Shown in pieces: positions 29,603 to 39,639 of a stretch of 64,000 nt of DNA. Within the stretch, counting starts at the first letter, position 1. Each line of letters starts with the position of its first letter. Source of the DNA: Puniceicoccaceae bacterium (GTDB taxonomy: Bacteria > Verrucomicrobiota > Verrucomicrobiia > Opitutales > Coraliomargaritaceae). The notes beneath the pieces were generated by a model. That model was not told where the DNA came from and made no database searches. It was given only the letters and a program-made list of their open reading frames with translations. Both the position numbers and the translations under genes were made by a program. The stretch spans positions 1 to 64,000 of the forward strand of contig JAKVCM010000002.1 of the NCBI GenBank assembly GCA_022448605.1, given 5' to 3'.

Positions 29603-31182
29603 CGGCGATTGCGATACTGCTGTTGGCGGCGGCGATTGCCTTTGGTCTTTCTAGGCTCTTGCGGCTTCCTGCGATTCCATTACTCTTGCTCGGTGGCGCG
29701 AGCCTGAACGTTCTGGCAGGTTATGTGGACTACAAGGTGCCGCAAGAGTTGATCGCGGAAATGATTCAAATTGGACTCGCCGTACTCGTCTTTACTGCGG
29801 GTGTCGAGCTAAGTCCTAGGAGGATGCGTGGGCGAACCCGAGCGATTACGATCTTGGCGCTAATGCAGTTTTTTATGCTGGGACTCTGTGGCGTATTGAC
29901 GGCAGTTTTTCTTGGTTATGATTGGATGAATGCTCTCTATTTGGGCTGCGCACTTTCGGCCAGCTCAACATTGGTTGTGGTGCGCCATTTGCAGCAACGT
30001 CGCCAAATGTTCGAACCTCATGGTCGGCTAGTGCTGGGGGTACTTTTGTTACAAGATATATTTATCGTCTTGATTATGGTGGCGCTACTCAAGTCGCCTC
30101 AAGGGTGGTTGATGGTTTGTAATGGCCTGGCCAATGCACTCGTGTTGGGAATCTTTGCGCTTGGGGTCCACCGCTGGTTAGTGCCATTTGTCGTCAGATG
30201 GATGAAGCTGGACGATGAAGAGTTGATGCTTGGCGCGCTGGCCTCGCTCTTTGCCTTTTCAACAATGGCTTACTTGTTAGATCTTCCATTTTTGGTAGGC
30301 GCATTTTTTGCAGGTTTTGCCATTTCAGCCTTTCCCATGAATGGCTTGGTGCGCGGGATGTTGGGTTCATTGTCAGGCTTTTTCCTCGCGCTGTTTTTCA
30401 TCAGCGCAGGCGCTTTTTTAACGATACCTAGCTTGGAAATTGTTGGGCACAGTTTTATCTTTATTGTCGTACTGATCCTTGTAACAGTTTTTCTTGTCGC
30501 AATTATAGCCGAGTTGGTGGGTTACTCCAGTCGTGCAGCAGTCGAGACGGGCTTATTACTTTCGCAGACTAGCGAGTTTTCTCTCTTGCTGGCACTAACA
30601 GGAGTGGCTTCAGGACAGATTACATCAGAGCTCTTCTCTATGATCGCATTGATTACAGTGAGCACGATGACCCTGACCCCGCTAATCTCTCGCGAGAGTG
30701 TGGCATTGCGACTCGTTAAATGGCACCCTCGTTATAGAAGCGGCGAGGCGGCTTGCGATGCGATGCAAAACCATGCTGTGTTGCTCGGCTATGGCCGGGC
30801 GGGGCCACGTACTGTTTATGCACTGAAAGAGCGTGGCATTTCCATGGTAGTAGTGGATGAGGATGCGGGCGTGATCCGTCAACTGATTGCGCAAGGTATC
30901 CCTTGTGTGCATGGTGATGGTTCCGACGTGCATACATTGAAGCGTGCGCATTGTTTGGAGGCGAAGGTGGTCTTTTGTTCAATGCGGCGGACTCGCGATG
31001 CGCAATTGGCGCTAAATTATTTGAAAGATTCACCAGTTGAAGTCATTGTAAGGGTTTTTGAGAAGTTTGAAGAAGATATGGTGCGCGCTGCGGGCGGACA
31101 GCCCGTACGAACAGCCGTTGCTGCAGCTGCCCAATTTCTGGAATGGACGGAAGTGAATCTGCCAAGAGTAGAAAAACCCTAG
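29599..31182 (+). CDS. Second Kef-type cation:proton antiporter with RCK-N domain
   Basis: A 527-residue protein with the same architecture as its upstream neighbour: about 12 hydrophobic helices ([61 protein letters not shown]) and a C-terminal RCK-N domain. That domain shows [18 protein letters not shown] and [13 protein letters not shown], with VHGDGSD after it. Sequence identity to the upstream copy looks low, so this is not a recent duplication. The ATG overlaps the upstream stop by 4 bp. The ions are not readable from sequence. No terminator is evident in the 76-bp gap before the convergent prmC. Confidence 0.87.
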   Translation: MTAIAILLLAAAIAFGLSRLLRLPAIPLLLLGGASLNVLAGYVDYKVPQELIAEMIQIGLAVLVFTAGVELSPRRMRGRTRAITILALMQFFMLGLCGVLTAVFLGYDWMNALYLGCALSASSTLVVVRHLQQRRQMFEPHGRLVLGVLLLQDIFIVLIMVALLKSPQGWLMVCNGLANALVLGIFALGVHRWLVPFVVRWMKLDDEELMLGALASLFAFSTMAYLLDLPFLVGAFFAGFAISAFPMNGLVRGMLGSLSGFFLALFFISAGAFLTIPSLEIVGHSFIFIVVLILVTVFLVAIIAELVGYSSRAAVETGLLLSQTSEFSLLLALTGVASGQITSELFSMIALITVSTMTLTPLISRESVALRLVKWHPRYRSGEAACDAMQNHAVLLGYGRAGPRTVYALKERGISMVVVDEDAGVIRQLIAQGIPCVHGDGSDVHTLKRAHCLEAKVVFCSMRRTRDAQLALNYLKDSPVEVIVRVFEKFEEDMVRAAGGQPVRTAVAAAAQFLEWTEVNLPRVEKP

Positions 31183-31258
31183 TGGCTTCATTTACGGATA
31201 CCGCCAATGCCGAGAACTAATCCTTAACGAATGCGACTAGTCGCTCCCCTGCCTACTG

Positions 31259-32098
31259 CTATGAAGCAAAGAAGAATCGCGGGTGCTCGCTGAGGTCTTC
31301 GACGCTTTGCCCATGAAGTGAGACTTCTAATGCCATTGCTTTGATCGCGTCTGCTTGTCCGATCCCGATCTCTAATGCCAGTAGACCACCTTCAGCCAAA
31401 TGTCTAGGGACACTTTTGAATAGTAGACTCAGGTCATCCAGACCCTCTTGTCCTGAGACGAGTGCGTTGTGTGGTTCGTGATCAATCACCTCTGGTTCGG
31501 CAGTCTGCATTTCAGCTTCGGTTAAATAAGGCGGGTTTGAAACAATAAGATCAAAGCGCGCGTCTTCATCTAGCGGCTCGAACCAGTTTCCTTTGATAAA
31601 GGTGACTCTACTGGATAAATTTAACGTAAGCGCATTTTCTTTAGCGAGCGTGATGGCACCCTCGCTTTGATCAGTTGCGGTGACTTCAGCGTCTGAGTAT
31701 CTCGAAGCGAGGGCTAAAGCAATGGCGCCGCTACCTGTGCCCAAATCTAGGATACGTTTTGGTGGTGCGTCAAGTCGTTCTACGATCAATTCGATTAGCT
31801 CTTCAGTCTCATGCCGCGGGATGAGGGCCCGCGGATCTACTTTAAGCGTGAGGCCATAAAATTCCGTGTTGCCTATAATATACTGCAGCGGCTCACGCGA
31901 TGCCCGTCGTTTGACCAAAGACCGTAAGTCTGTGAGTTGCGCTTCAGTTAGCGGGCGGTCGAGATCAAGGTAAATATCGAGTCGCTTAATCCCAAGCGAG
32001 CGTGCGATTAGGATATCTGCATCAAGTTTGGCGTTTGGAACGCTCTTCTCTTTGAAGAAAGTCTCCGTACGCTCTTTGATTTCTCGAATGGTGAGCAT
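31259..32098 (-). CDS. prmC: Release factor glutamine methyltransferase, PrmC
   Basis: A 279-residue SAM-dependent methyltransferase. The N-terminal helical domain ([18 protein letters not shown]) precedes a Rossmann fold with [17 protein letters not shown] (SAM motif I) and the catalytic [26 protein letters not shown] is the family-specific block. It methylates the Gln of the GGQ motif in RF1 and RF2. It lies 11 bp downstream of prfA on the same strand, so enzyme and substrate are cotranscribed, the usual arrangement. The length is normal. Confidence 0.95.
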   Translation of the reverse strand: MLTIREIKERTETFFKEKSVPNAKLDADILIARSLGIKRLDIYLDLDRPLTEAQLTDLRSLVKRRASREPLQYIIGNTEFYGLTLKVDPRALIPRHETEELIELIVERLDAPPKRILDLGTGSGAIALALASRYSDAEVTATDQSEGAITLAKENALTLNLSSRVTFIKGNWFEPLDEDARFDLIVSNPPYLTEAEMQTAEPEVIDHEPHNALVSGQEGLDDLSLLFKSVPRHLAEGGLLALEIGIGQADAIKAMALEVSLHGQSVEDLSEHPRFFFAS

Positions 32099-32109
32099 TT
32101 GATTTCGCT

Positions 32110-33198
32110 TCAGAGGGTCTGTTTTTCCAACAGATTCTGGATGCGAGCCTCATAGTCGTAGTTTTGCAGGGCGTCGATCAAGTCGTCCAAGTCGCCTTCG
32201 ACGATTGTTGGGAGGGAGAGGCTGAGGCTGATGCGGTGGTCGGTCAGGCGGCCCTGGGGGTAATTATAGGTTCGGATGCGCTCGGAGCGGTCACCTGTGC
32301 CGATCTGGCCTTTGCGTTCGGCGGCGTACTTTGCGTGTTCCTCATCGACTTTGGCTTGGAGTAGGCGTGAGCGCATCACCGTGAGGGCTTTGGCGCGGTT
32401 TTTGATCTGTGAGCGCTCGTCGGCACAGTAAACAGTGACGCCAGTTGGCTTGTGCACCATCATGACGGCGGAGTCGGTCGTATTTACGTGTTGTCCCCCT
32501 GCCCCACTTGCGCGCATGGTTGAGATATCTAGATCTTGCGGGTTAATCTGCACGTCTACTTCTTCGGCTTCAGGAAGCACAGCTACGGTGGCGGTGGAGG
32601 TATGAATACGACCTTGGGTCTCGGTTGCGGGTACGCGCTGGACGCGGTGTACGCCGCTTTCGAATTTAAGAAACTTGTAGGCCTCTTCGCCTGTCATGTT
32701 AAAAATGATTTCTTTAAATCCACCCACATCGGCGGGGCTTGAGCTCATGATCTCAACCCGCCAGCCACGCGTTTCTGCGTAACGGCTATACATACGGAAG
32801 AGATCACCAGCAAAGATATTGGCCTCGTCGCCACCAGCACCACCGCGGATTTCCATAACGGAATTACGACTGTCGGTGGCATCAGGGGGGATCATGAAAC
32901 GGAGCACGTCGTTAGCGAGGCGGTCGCGCTCGTTGGCAAGCGGTTCGATCTCCTCAGCGGCCATTTCTCGCAACTCGGCTTCGACGGAATCATCGGCGGC
33001 CATGGCTTGGTTTTCTTTAAGTTGTTCGACGGTGCTGTGATAGGCTTCGAACTTTTCGACGAGCGTGCTGAGGCGCATTTGTTCGCGGGAGACCTCGGCA
33101 GCGCGGCGCTGATCTGAGTAGAAGTCGGGATCGGCCATCTGCTCGTTTAGAACGCTGAGTTTATCGCGGAAAGGGGCTATGTCAGGAATTGTGTGCAT
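32110..33198 (-). CDS. prfA: Peptide chain release factor 1
   Basis: A 362-residue RF1. Domain 1 is helical and [19 protein letters not shown] starts the core. The anticodon-recognition PxT region reads [21 protein letters not shown] (a family block), and [14 protein letters not shown] carries the peptidyl-tRNA hydrolysis GGQ. RNYPQG-type block and TDHRI follow near the end. RF1 rather than RF2 is indicated by the PAT motif and the length without a programmed frameshift. It terminates translation at UAA/UAG. It is first in a prfA-prmC pair; upstream, the divergent broken HAD gene starts 71 bp away. Confidence 0.95.
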   Translation of the reverse strand: MHTIPDIAPFRDKLSVLNEQMADPDFYSDQRRAAEVSREQMRLSTLVEKFEAYHSTVEQLKENQAMAADDSVEAELREMAAEEIEPLANERDRLANDVLRFMIPPDATDSRNSVMEIRGGAGGDEANIFAGDLFRMYSRYAETRGWRVEIMSSSPADVGGFKEIIFNMTGEEAYKFLKFESGVHRVQRVPATETQGRIHTSTATVAVLPEAEEVDVQINPQDLDISTMRASGAGGQHVNTTDSAVMMVHKPTGVTVYCADERSQIKNRAKALTVMRSRLLQAKVDEEHAKYAAERKGQIGTGDRSERIRTYNYPQGRLTDHRISLSLSLPTIVEGDLDDLIDALQNYDYEARIQNLLEKQTL

Positions 33199-33269
33199 CG
33201 TTAGAAACAGCGTTTGAATTATGCGTTGCAGTGAAAGCTATAGCTCATAAGAGTCGAGTTCTACCTGCA

Positions 33270-34239
33270 ATGACGAAAAAGAACCTTCACCGCCAAAACA
33301 TTGTAGCTTGTATCTGGGATTTTGACAAGACGCTCATTCCTGGTTACATGCAGGTGCCTATCTTTGAAGCTTTTGGGATTGATGAGGAGCAATTCTGAAA
33401 AGAGGTCAACGCCTTGCCCGATATTTATGCCAAACGTGGCACGCGCGTCTCTTACGATACCATCTACCTGAACCACTTGATCAGTTTCGTGAAAAACGGC
33501 TGCCAAGGGCTTGACCAATCAGCGCCTTCGCGAACTAGGTGAAGAGCTGCGCTTTTACGACGGCTTACCTGATTTGTTTACCCGCTTGCAGGCCGTGACG
33601 GAATCGCGGCCAGAATACAAAAAGCATAACATCAAGCTGGAGCACTATATTATTAGCACAGGATTGGCAGAAATGATCAAAGGCAGTATGATTGCACCCC
33701 ATGTAGATGGGATCTAAGGCTGCGAATTTATTGAGGTACCGCTGCCACCAAGTTATTCCAACCAAGACGAGTTACCGCTACAAATAGAGTTTGAGATTAG
33801 CCAGATCTGTACGATCGTCGATAATACCATTAAGACGCGCTACATTTTTGAGATCAATGAGGGCAGTAACAAAAATTCGACAATTGATGTGAACGCCTCG
33901 ATGGACCGGGTGGATCGTCGCATACCGATGGATCGCATGATTTACACGGCGGATGGGCCAAGTGATGTGCCTGTGTTTTCAGTCGTTAAAAGCAATGGCG
34001 GTAAGACTTACGCTGTCTTCAATCCCGAGAGTGAAGCTGAATTTGCGCAAAACGATGCTCTGCTTCACGCGGGGCGTATCCATGCCTATGGCCCGGCTGA
34101 CTACAGGAAAAAGAGCACCACTTCCAAATGGCTGCGCATGCACGTATGCTCGATTTGCGATGGGATAGTGGCAGAATGTGAGGAGAGTCTTAGCGAAAAC
34201 GTTAGCCGCGCGCCTAGGCATCTGCACGATGAGGATTAG
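33270..34239 (+). pseudogene. Broken HAD-superfamily hydrolase gene
   Basis: From ATG 33270 the product begins with a HAD motif [15 protein letters not shown]. It is interrupted by TGA at 33396-33398, a +1 frameshift near 33500 (TISFVKNG side to AKGLTNQRL side) and TAA at 33715-33717. The frame then runs to 34239 and retains the late HAD motif [14 protein letters not shown] and a Lys block. Both stops fall where Trp is expected (QF-stop-KEVN, GI-stop-GCEF). Reconstructed length is about 323 residues. The intact motifs suggest recent inactivation. The native substrate is unknown. One sequencing error could explain the frameshift but not both stops. Confidence 0.8.
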
Positions 34240-34382
34240 CTAGATGAGACTTCAGCCGGTAGAGTTAAGTCACAAAAGGAATTGTTTTAGTTTAATTATG
34301 TTCCGTTCGCTTGCGACGCGCGAATTCACCACGACTTGAAATTAGCCAGCCTCACGACTTCTTGGTGTGATTTGCCCTTAGA

Positions 34383-37229
34383 TTAAGCAGGTTCTCCTAG
34401 GATGAGTCGCACCGCATCTAGGCGCAAGTGCGCCTTGGAGATATGGCGTATCACATCCGATTTGACTGTTTCTGCAATCTTGATTTCTTCCTGCCGGACG
34501 TTGGGATTCACCTTATGTAGCTTCTTCAAGCGACTGGCTTCTCCGTCAAGCCGTTCGTGGGCTTGATTCATGGCGGTTGTGAGCCGAACTGATTTTTGAG
34601 TGTTAGCGTGCTTTTCTGCTGCGCATAGCATTTCTGGAACGATGGCTTGGAGTAGTTCAGGGTCTTGCTTGAGGCGGAAGACCTCTTCGTCGCCACAGTA
34701 TTTGTTAATAGTGTCGTGTGTGAATTGCTGACTGCAATCCTTGCCGCTGGGATCTACGAGCACGCGCACCGGCGTTGGGGGCAGAAAGCGATCCACGTGT
34801 AGACGTGCTGGCGCAACGCTCTCGAGCACATAGATGGCCTCGATCATAATAGCGGGCGCTTGTACACTGGGATCTTTCCAGACGACGATAGAGCTGTTAC
34901 CTTTCTCCGAGCTGAGCGTGAGATCTATCGCGCCGCGGACCATAGGGTGATCCCATGTTAGGAACCCGATATCTTCGCGACCAAGTGCACGAGTGCGGTC
35001 GCAAGTAACAGTGGTCCCCTCTTCCGGTAAGCAGGGGAAGGAATCGGTAAACAACTGTCCCGGCTTAAGACGGAAGGTGCGTGTATCGATATCATCGACG
35101 GTCACGCCAAAGTGATCAAAGATGCGATTCATAAATTGGTCGAGCGTGCGGTCGGCATCGAGGGCGCGGATGTGCCCGATGAGCTTGTCGGAGGCCTCTT
35201 TACTAAAGGAGTTCAGCGCGATGAGGCGATCCTGCCCTTGGCTAAGTTGCTTCTCTAGGTCTGCGCGGAACACCTTGCTTTCCTCGACCAGTTGGTCGGC
35301 CTCAGCCAGCGTCTTTTTATCGACGATGTGGTAGCGTGGCCCCAGCGAGCGTAGACACTTTCCAAACTCGTTCAGGTAGGCATAGCCGCCTTTGAGTGAA
35401 TGCTCGACGCCGTCTAGGCCCTCGTGGTGCCAGCGCATGAGTAGTTCTGTCCAACTATTCTTTAAAAATGGAATGTGGATTTGGATGGTTTCGGTCTGCC
35501 CAATTCGATCAAGACGGCCAATGCGCTGTTCGAGTAATTCGGGGTTGAGCGGCAAGTCGAAGAGCACGAGGTGGTGGGCGAACTGAAAGTTTCGTCCTTC
35601 ACTGCCAATCTCTGAGCAGAGGAGAATTTTCGCGCCGTCGGCCTCAGCAAACCATGCCGCGTTGCGATCGCGCTGAAGCAGCGTCAGTTTTTCGTGGAAA
35701 AGACCAGCTTTGACGTTGATCTCTTCGAGTAGTGCGTCGTGGATTGCTTGCACCTTTTCGCGAGTGCAGCAGATGAGTAGGACTTTCTCATTTTCTCCGA
35801 GGCCTTTAATTAGTTTGGCCAACCACAAGATGCGTGGGCCGTGGCGAAACTCGTAGGACTCGGCCTCTTCCTTGCCTTTAGACGTATCGAGTTTAAACTC
35901 ATGGAGTAGGCGTTTTTCAAGCGCTTCCTTTGGTAGCTTCGCGGGTGACATGAGTGCGGATGGCAGCCCTTCCCTTCTTGGGAAGCCAGTTAGCGAGTCA
36001 CGCGAGTTGCGGAAAATCACACGCCCCGTGCCATGTCGATCGACTAGCTCTTCTAGCATGGATTTCTGGTCTTCGAGGTGTTTATTAAACTCGTCGTCGG
36101 AATATTCTTCGAAGACTTCACGAATATATTTGAGATCTTCAGAGCTTAGCTTTTTACGGGCAAACATCTTGTTGGCCACCGCCGCGACCTTAGAGTATCC
36201 CGACTGTTCTTGACGAAATTTATTCAGATCAGGGTAACGCTCAGGATCAAGCAAGCGGAGACGGGCAAAGTGTCCTTCCGCGCCGAGTTGCTCGGGTGTG
36301 GCGGTCAACAGTAACAAGCCGTGACTCCTTTTTGTTAGACCCTCTACCAGTTGATACTCCGGGCTGACGACTTGGGGCGTCCATTTGAGGTGGTGTGCCT
36401 CGTCGACGACGAGCATATCCCATTTCGCCGACAACGCACAATCTGCCCAAAGTGGATATTCTAGTAGCGTCTTAATACTGCATATTATGAGCTGTTCAGT
36501 GTTGAAGGGATTAGTTGTCTCGTCCACAGAGGTGACGGATTCGCAATGCGCCGCATCGACTAGCGTGAACCACAGGTTAAAGCGGCGCAGCAACTCGATT
36601 AACCATTGATGGACAAGCGATTCAGGCAGCACGATGAGGATGCGCTCTGCTCGACCTGTGAGGTGGAGTCGGTGCAAGATCAAGCAAGCTTCAATTGTTT
36701 TGCCGAGACCGACTTCGTCTGCGAGCAAGACACGCGGCATGTAGCGTCTAGCGACTTCAGAGGCGATGTATAGTTGATGTGGAATCAGGTCAATACGCCC
36801 GCCTACGAATCCAGCCACCTCCGACTGTTTGGCATCTGCCAGCCGGGTGATGGCCTCGTAGCGCAGGTTGAAGGTGGACGATTGATCAATTTGTCCCCGG
36901 ATGAGGCGATCTTCGGGTTTGCTGAAGCTGATCGTATCCGCGAGATCCATTTCTGTGATTTTGACCGTCCCAGCAAGGTAGGTTATGATGCCCTCCTCCA
37001 CTTTCACCGCCTCAATAACGACGGGTTCACCGCCTTGGGAGTGAATGGTGTCGCCCACGTAAAATTCGACGCGCTTAATGGGCGCATTGGCTCGTGCATA
37101 GAGCCGGGCTTCCGCAGACGCCGGAAAAGCGAGTTTAAGCTGGTGCGGGTATACTTCTTCCACTATCCCGAGCCCGAGCTCTGGCTCCGTTTCGCTGATC
37201 CAGCGTTGTCCAATCGTAAATTTAGCCAT
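34383..37229 (-). CDS. rapA: RapA/HepA-type SNF2 ATPase (RNA polymerase recycling)
   Basis: A 948-residue SNF2-family protein resembling RapA. The N-terminal beta-rich region (about residues 1-110) fits the Tudor-like RapA domains. The helicase core has VGLGKT (motif I, residues 173-178) and DEAH (276-279), with LLLLTATPEQLGAEGHFARL typical of RapA. Late motifs are LICCTREKVQAI, LLCSEIGSEGRNFQFAHHLV and RIGRLDRIGQ. A C-terminal domain of about 300 residues follows. RapA releases stalled or sequestered RNA polymerase. The length is near E. coli RapA (968). It is monocistronic and divergent from the PIG-L gene, with 50 bp between starts. Confidence 0.9.
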   Translation of the reverse strand: MAKFTIGQRWISETEPELGLGIVEEVYPHQLKLAFPASAEARLYARANAPIKRVEFYVGDTIHSQGGEPVVIEAVKVEEGIITYLAGTVKITEMDLADTISFSKPEDRLIRGQIDQSSTFNLRYEAITRLADAKQSEVAGFVGGRIDLIPHQLYIASEVARRYMPRVLLADEVGLGKTIEACLILHRLHLTGRAERILIVLPESLVHQWLIELLRRFNLWFTLVDAAHCESVTSVDETTNPFNTEQLIICSIKTLLEYPLWADCALSAKWDMLVVDEAHHLKWTPQVVSPEYQLVEGLTKRSHGLLLLTATPEQLGAEGHFARLRLLDPERYPDLNKFRQEQSGYSKVAAVANKMFARKKLSSEDLKYIREVFEEYSDDEFNKHLEDQKSMLEELVDRHGTGRVIFRNSRDSLTGFPRREGLPSALMSPAKLPKEALEKRLLHEFKLDTSKGKEEAESYEFRHGPRILWLAKLIKGLGENEKVLLICCTREKVQAIHDALLEEINVKAGLFHEKLTLLQRDRNAAWFAEADGAKILLCSEIGSEGRNFQFAHHLVLFDLPLNPELLEQRIGRLDRIGQTETIQIHIPFLKNSWTELLMRWHHEGLDGVEHSLKGGYAYLNEFGKCLRSLGPRYHIVDKKTLAEADQLVEESKVFRADLEKQLSQGQDRLIALNSFSKEASDKLIGHIRALDADRTLDQFMNRIFDHFGVTVDDIDTRTFRLKPGQLFTDSFPCLPEEGTTVTCDRTRALGREDIGFLTWDHPMVRGAIDLTLSSEKGNSSIVVWKDPSVQAPAIMIEAIYVLESVAPARLHVDRFLPPTPVRVLVDPSGKDCSQQFTHDTINKYCGDEEVFRLKQDPELLQAIVPEMLCAAEKHANTQKSVRLTTAMNQAHERLDGEASRLKKLHKVNPNVRQEEIKIAETVKSDVIRHISKAHLRLDAVRLILGEPA

Positions 37230-37279
37230 TGCTGGATGTTTTGGCTCACCTTAATTAAAGTCAAGTAGCAGCTCTACGT

Positions 37280-38167
37280 ATGTTAGCAGTGGCAAAGGTT
37301 CTTGCGGCGATGGACATGCTCCCGCTAACTTTATCTATGCACGCGAATATCGACCTCTTTATTCCTGACCAGATCAGTGTCCCCGAAGCACAGGCGCGCA
37401 CCTCCCACCTCGGCATTGGCGCGCACCAAGACGACTTGGAATTTATGGCCTTCCATGGCATCGCCACCTGCTATGGTCAAGATGGCGCGTGGTTCAGTGG
37501 GATCACCTGTACAGATGGTGGCGGTAGCGCTCGCTCCGGAGCATTCTCTGGTAAGACGGACGCCGAGATGCAAACGATCCGTGCGAATGAGCAGCGTCGT
37601 GCGGCGGAAATTGGCCAATACAGCTATGTAGGGCAGCTTGGCTTTACTAGCGCGGCAATTAAGGATCCCGCAAGCCGTGGCAAATTAGTCGATCAATTGG
37701 AGCAACATCTAACCTACACTCAGCCAGAAGTGCTCTACACGCACAATCCCGCCGACAAGCACGCTACTCACGTGGCTGTATTTCACGCAGTGATAGAAGC
37801 GCTGCTTAGGATTCCGCCCTACTCTCGCCCAAAGAAGGTCTACGGCTGTGAAGTTTGGCGTGATCTCGACTGGCTTGAGCCGGAGGATAAGATAGCGCTT
37901 GATGTGAGTCCTTATCCCGAATTAGCTGAGAAACTGAATGCATGCTTCGCCTCGCAGATTATTGGGGGTAAAGACTACGGAAAGGCCGTCATTGGCCGCC
38001 GCCGTGCGAATGCGACCTTTTACGATTCTCATTCGCTTGATACGCTTGATCAGTTGTGGTTCGCAATGGACCTGACGCCGCTGATTGAAGATGATGCACC
38101 TACTGTGAAGGCCTTTGTTGAAGCAAAAATAGATCGATTTCGTTCATCAGTCATCGGGCAATTGTAG
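37280..38167 (+). CDS. PIG-L/LmbE family deacetylase
   Basis: Up to 295 residues. The zinc site of the PIG-L family is present as GAHQDDLEFM (AHxDD) near residue 48, with the later HNPADKHATH supplying the third ligand. Family members remove acetyl from GlcNAc-linked substrates, as in mycothiol or bacillithiol synthesis, GPI anchors and antibiotics. The true substrate is unknown. The start is unsure: ATG 37280 gives the longest form; ATG 37310 is also possible. There is no signal peptide. The gene stands between rapA (divergent) and mnmE. Confidence 0.82.
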   Translation: MLAVAKVLAAMDMLPLTLSMHANIDLFIPDQISVPEAQARTSHLGIGAHQDDLEFMAFHGIATCYGQDGAWFSGITCTDGGGSARSGAFSGKTDAEMQTIRANEQRRAAEIGQYSYVGQLGFTSAAIKDPASRGKLVDQLEQHLTYTQPEVLYTHNPADKHATHVAVFHAVIEALLRIPPYSRPKKVYGCEVWRDLDWLEPEDKIALDVSPYPELAEKLNACFASQIIGGKDYGKAVIGRRRANATFYDSHSLDTLDQLWFAMDLTPLIEDDAPTVKAFVEAKIDRFRSSVIGQL

Positions 38168-38280
38168 CGCCTTAGCTTATTCGATTTTGCCTCGCTTCTA
38201 GGAAAATTTTGGCGCAAGGAAGCTGGCGCGCTTAGTACTCACTTGACGCAATCGCGGATTCGGTGAACTTAGCCTGTTCC

Positions 38281-39639
38281 ATGCCTACCGCTGACACAAT
38301 TGTAGCTCTCTCATCGCCTTCAGGCGAATCTGCCATTGCGCTGATTCGCTTGTCTGGGCCCGCTTGTGCGGAACTGGCTCTTGCGATCACACAGCGCAGT
38401 CAGCCGCTCAAAAAGCGCTATGCGCATTTTGCTAAGTATATCGATGTTAATGGAATACAAATCGACGATTGTGTTATTACCTATTATGCTCATAGTCAAT
38501 CATTTACAGGCGAATCAATGCTAGAAATAGCGCCTCACGGAAATCCCATGATCGTACAAAAAATTCTGGCGGATTTAATGGCGCGGGGATGCCGTCCCGC
38601 GGAGCCAGGTGAGTTTACGCGCACAGCGTTTTTAAATGGTCGCATAGACTTGAGCCAGGCTGAGGCCATATCTGATTTGATTCGTGCACGTTCTGACCGT
38701 AGCCTTGAAGTGGCACAACGCCAGTTGCATGGGTCTGTTGGTCGTAAGATGAGCGAACTGACAGAGCGGCTACTCGGCGTAATGGCACAGCTTGAAGCTT
38801 ACATAGATTTTCCTGAAGAAGATTTACCGGGTGAAGACCAAGCAGGTCCTGCTTCCGAACTTCGCAAACTGATCGAGGAAATAGGCGATTTGATGGAAAC
38901 GCAGCGATACTCCGCCCTGCTCCATGAAGGAATTAAAACGTTAATTATAGGCGAACCAAACGTAGGCAAAAGTAGTTTGATTAATGCACTTACAGGCGCC
39001 GTAAGGTCCATTGTTAGTGATATTCCAGGCACAACGCGTGATTACATTTCGGCCTTTATGATGCTGGGGTCATGGCGTATCGAGATTTTGGATACAGCGG
39101 GCTTACATGAGGCCGGCGACGCGATTGAAAAGATCGGCATTGACCACACGATTGAGCAAGCCGAGACAGCAGATTTCTTCTTGCTAGTGCTTGATGCCAA
39201 TCTGCCCTACCCCACTCTGCCGAGTTCTTTACTGCAGCGAATGAATCCGGCTAATACGATCGTGATCGAGAACAAAACAGATTTGCCCAGCGCTCAATCG
39301 TGTGCTGATTTCTTGCCGGATCTACAGCATGTACGCACTTCCCTCCTCAAGCGGAAGGGTCTCGCGGATCTGCGCGAAATCTGGCAGAAATCTATTGATG
39401 TTAGTCTGACGCATGGGCAGAATGATGGGGTTGTGGTTAACGCGCGCCACGCAGCATCACTTAGAGAAGCTGTTGATGCACTGGAACTTGCATCATCTAA
39501 GTTGAAATTAGGCGATCACTCTGAGCTTATTGTGGCTGACATGCGTGAGGCAGTAGAACACATTGAGCAAGTTGTTGGACGTGTCGATAATGAGCGTATG
39601 CTTGACAGGCTTTTTAAACAATTTTGCATCGGTAAATGA
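38281..39639 (+). CDS. mnmE: tRNA modification GTPase MnmE
   Basis: A 452-residue MnmE from ATG 38281. The N-terminal formyl-THF-binding domain starts [22 protein letters not shown] (family pattern) with [10 protein letters not shown] and [14 protein letters not shown]. The G domain has GEPNVGKS at residues 224-231, PGTTRD, DTAG and NKTD. The protein ends in the catalytic CIGK. With MnmG it installs the carboxymethylaminomethyl or aminomethyl group on U34 of tRNAs. The start overlaps no gene. A GTG six codons upstream would add MNLACS and looks less likely. The stop overlaps the mnmG start by 4 bp. Confidence 0.96.
   Translation: MPTADTIVALSSPSGESAIALIRLSGPACAELALAITQRSQPLKKRYAHFAKYIDVNGIQIDDCVITYYAHSQSFTGESMLEIAPHGNPMIVQKILADLMARGCRPAEPGEFTRTAFLNGRIDLSQAEAISDLIRARSDRSLEVAQRQLHGSVGRKMSELTERLLGVMAQLEAYIDFPEEDLPGEDQAGPASELRKLIEEIGDLMETQRYSALLHEGIKTLIIGEPNVGKSSLINALTGAVRSIVSDIPGTTRDYISAFMMLGSWRIEILDTAGLHEAGDAIEKIGIDHTIEQAETADFFLLVLDANLPYPTLPSSLLQRMNPANTIVIENKTDLPSAQSCADFLPDLQHVRTSLLKRKGLADLREIWQKSIDVSLTHGQNDGVVVNARHAASLREAVDALELASSKLKLGDHSELIVADMREAVEHIEQVVGRVDNERMLDRLFKQFCIGK

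Noticed and set aside
36774-37268. A 164-codon open frame antisense to the rapA start
   Set aside because: It lies fully opposite RapA coding sequence, has no recognisable domain, and its composition follows from the RapA codons.
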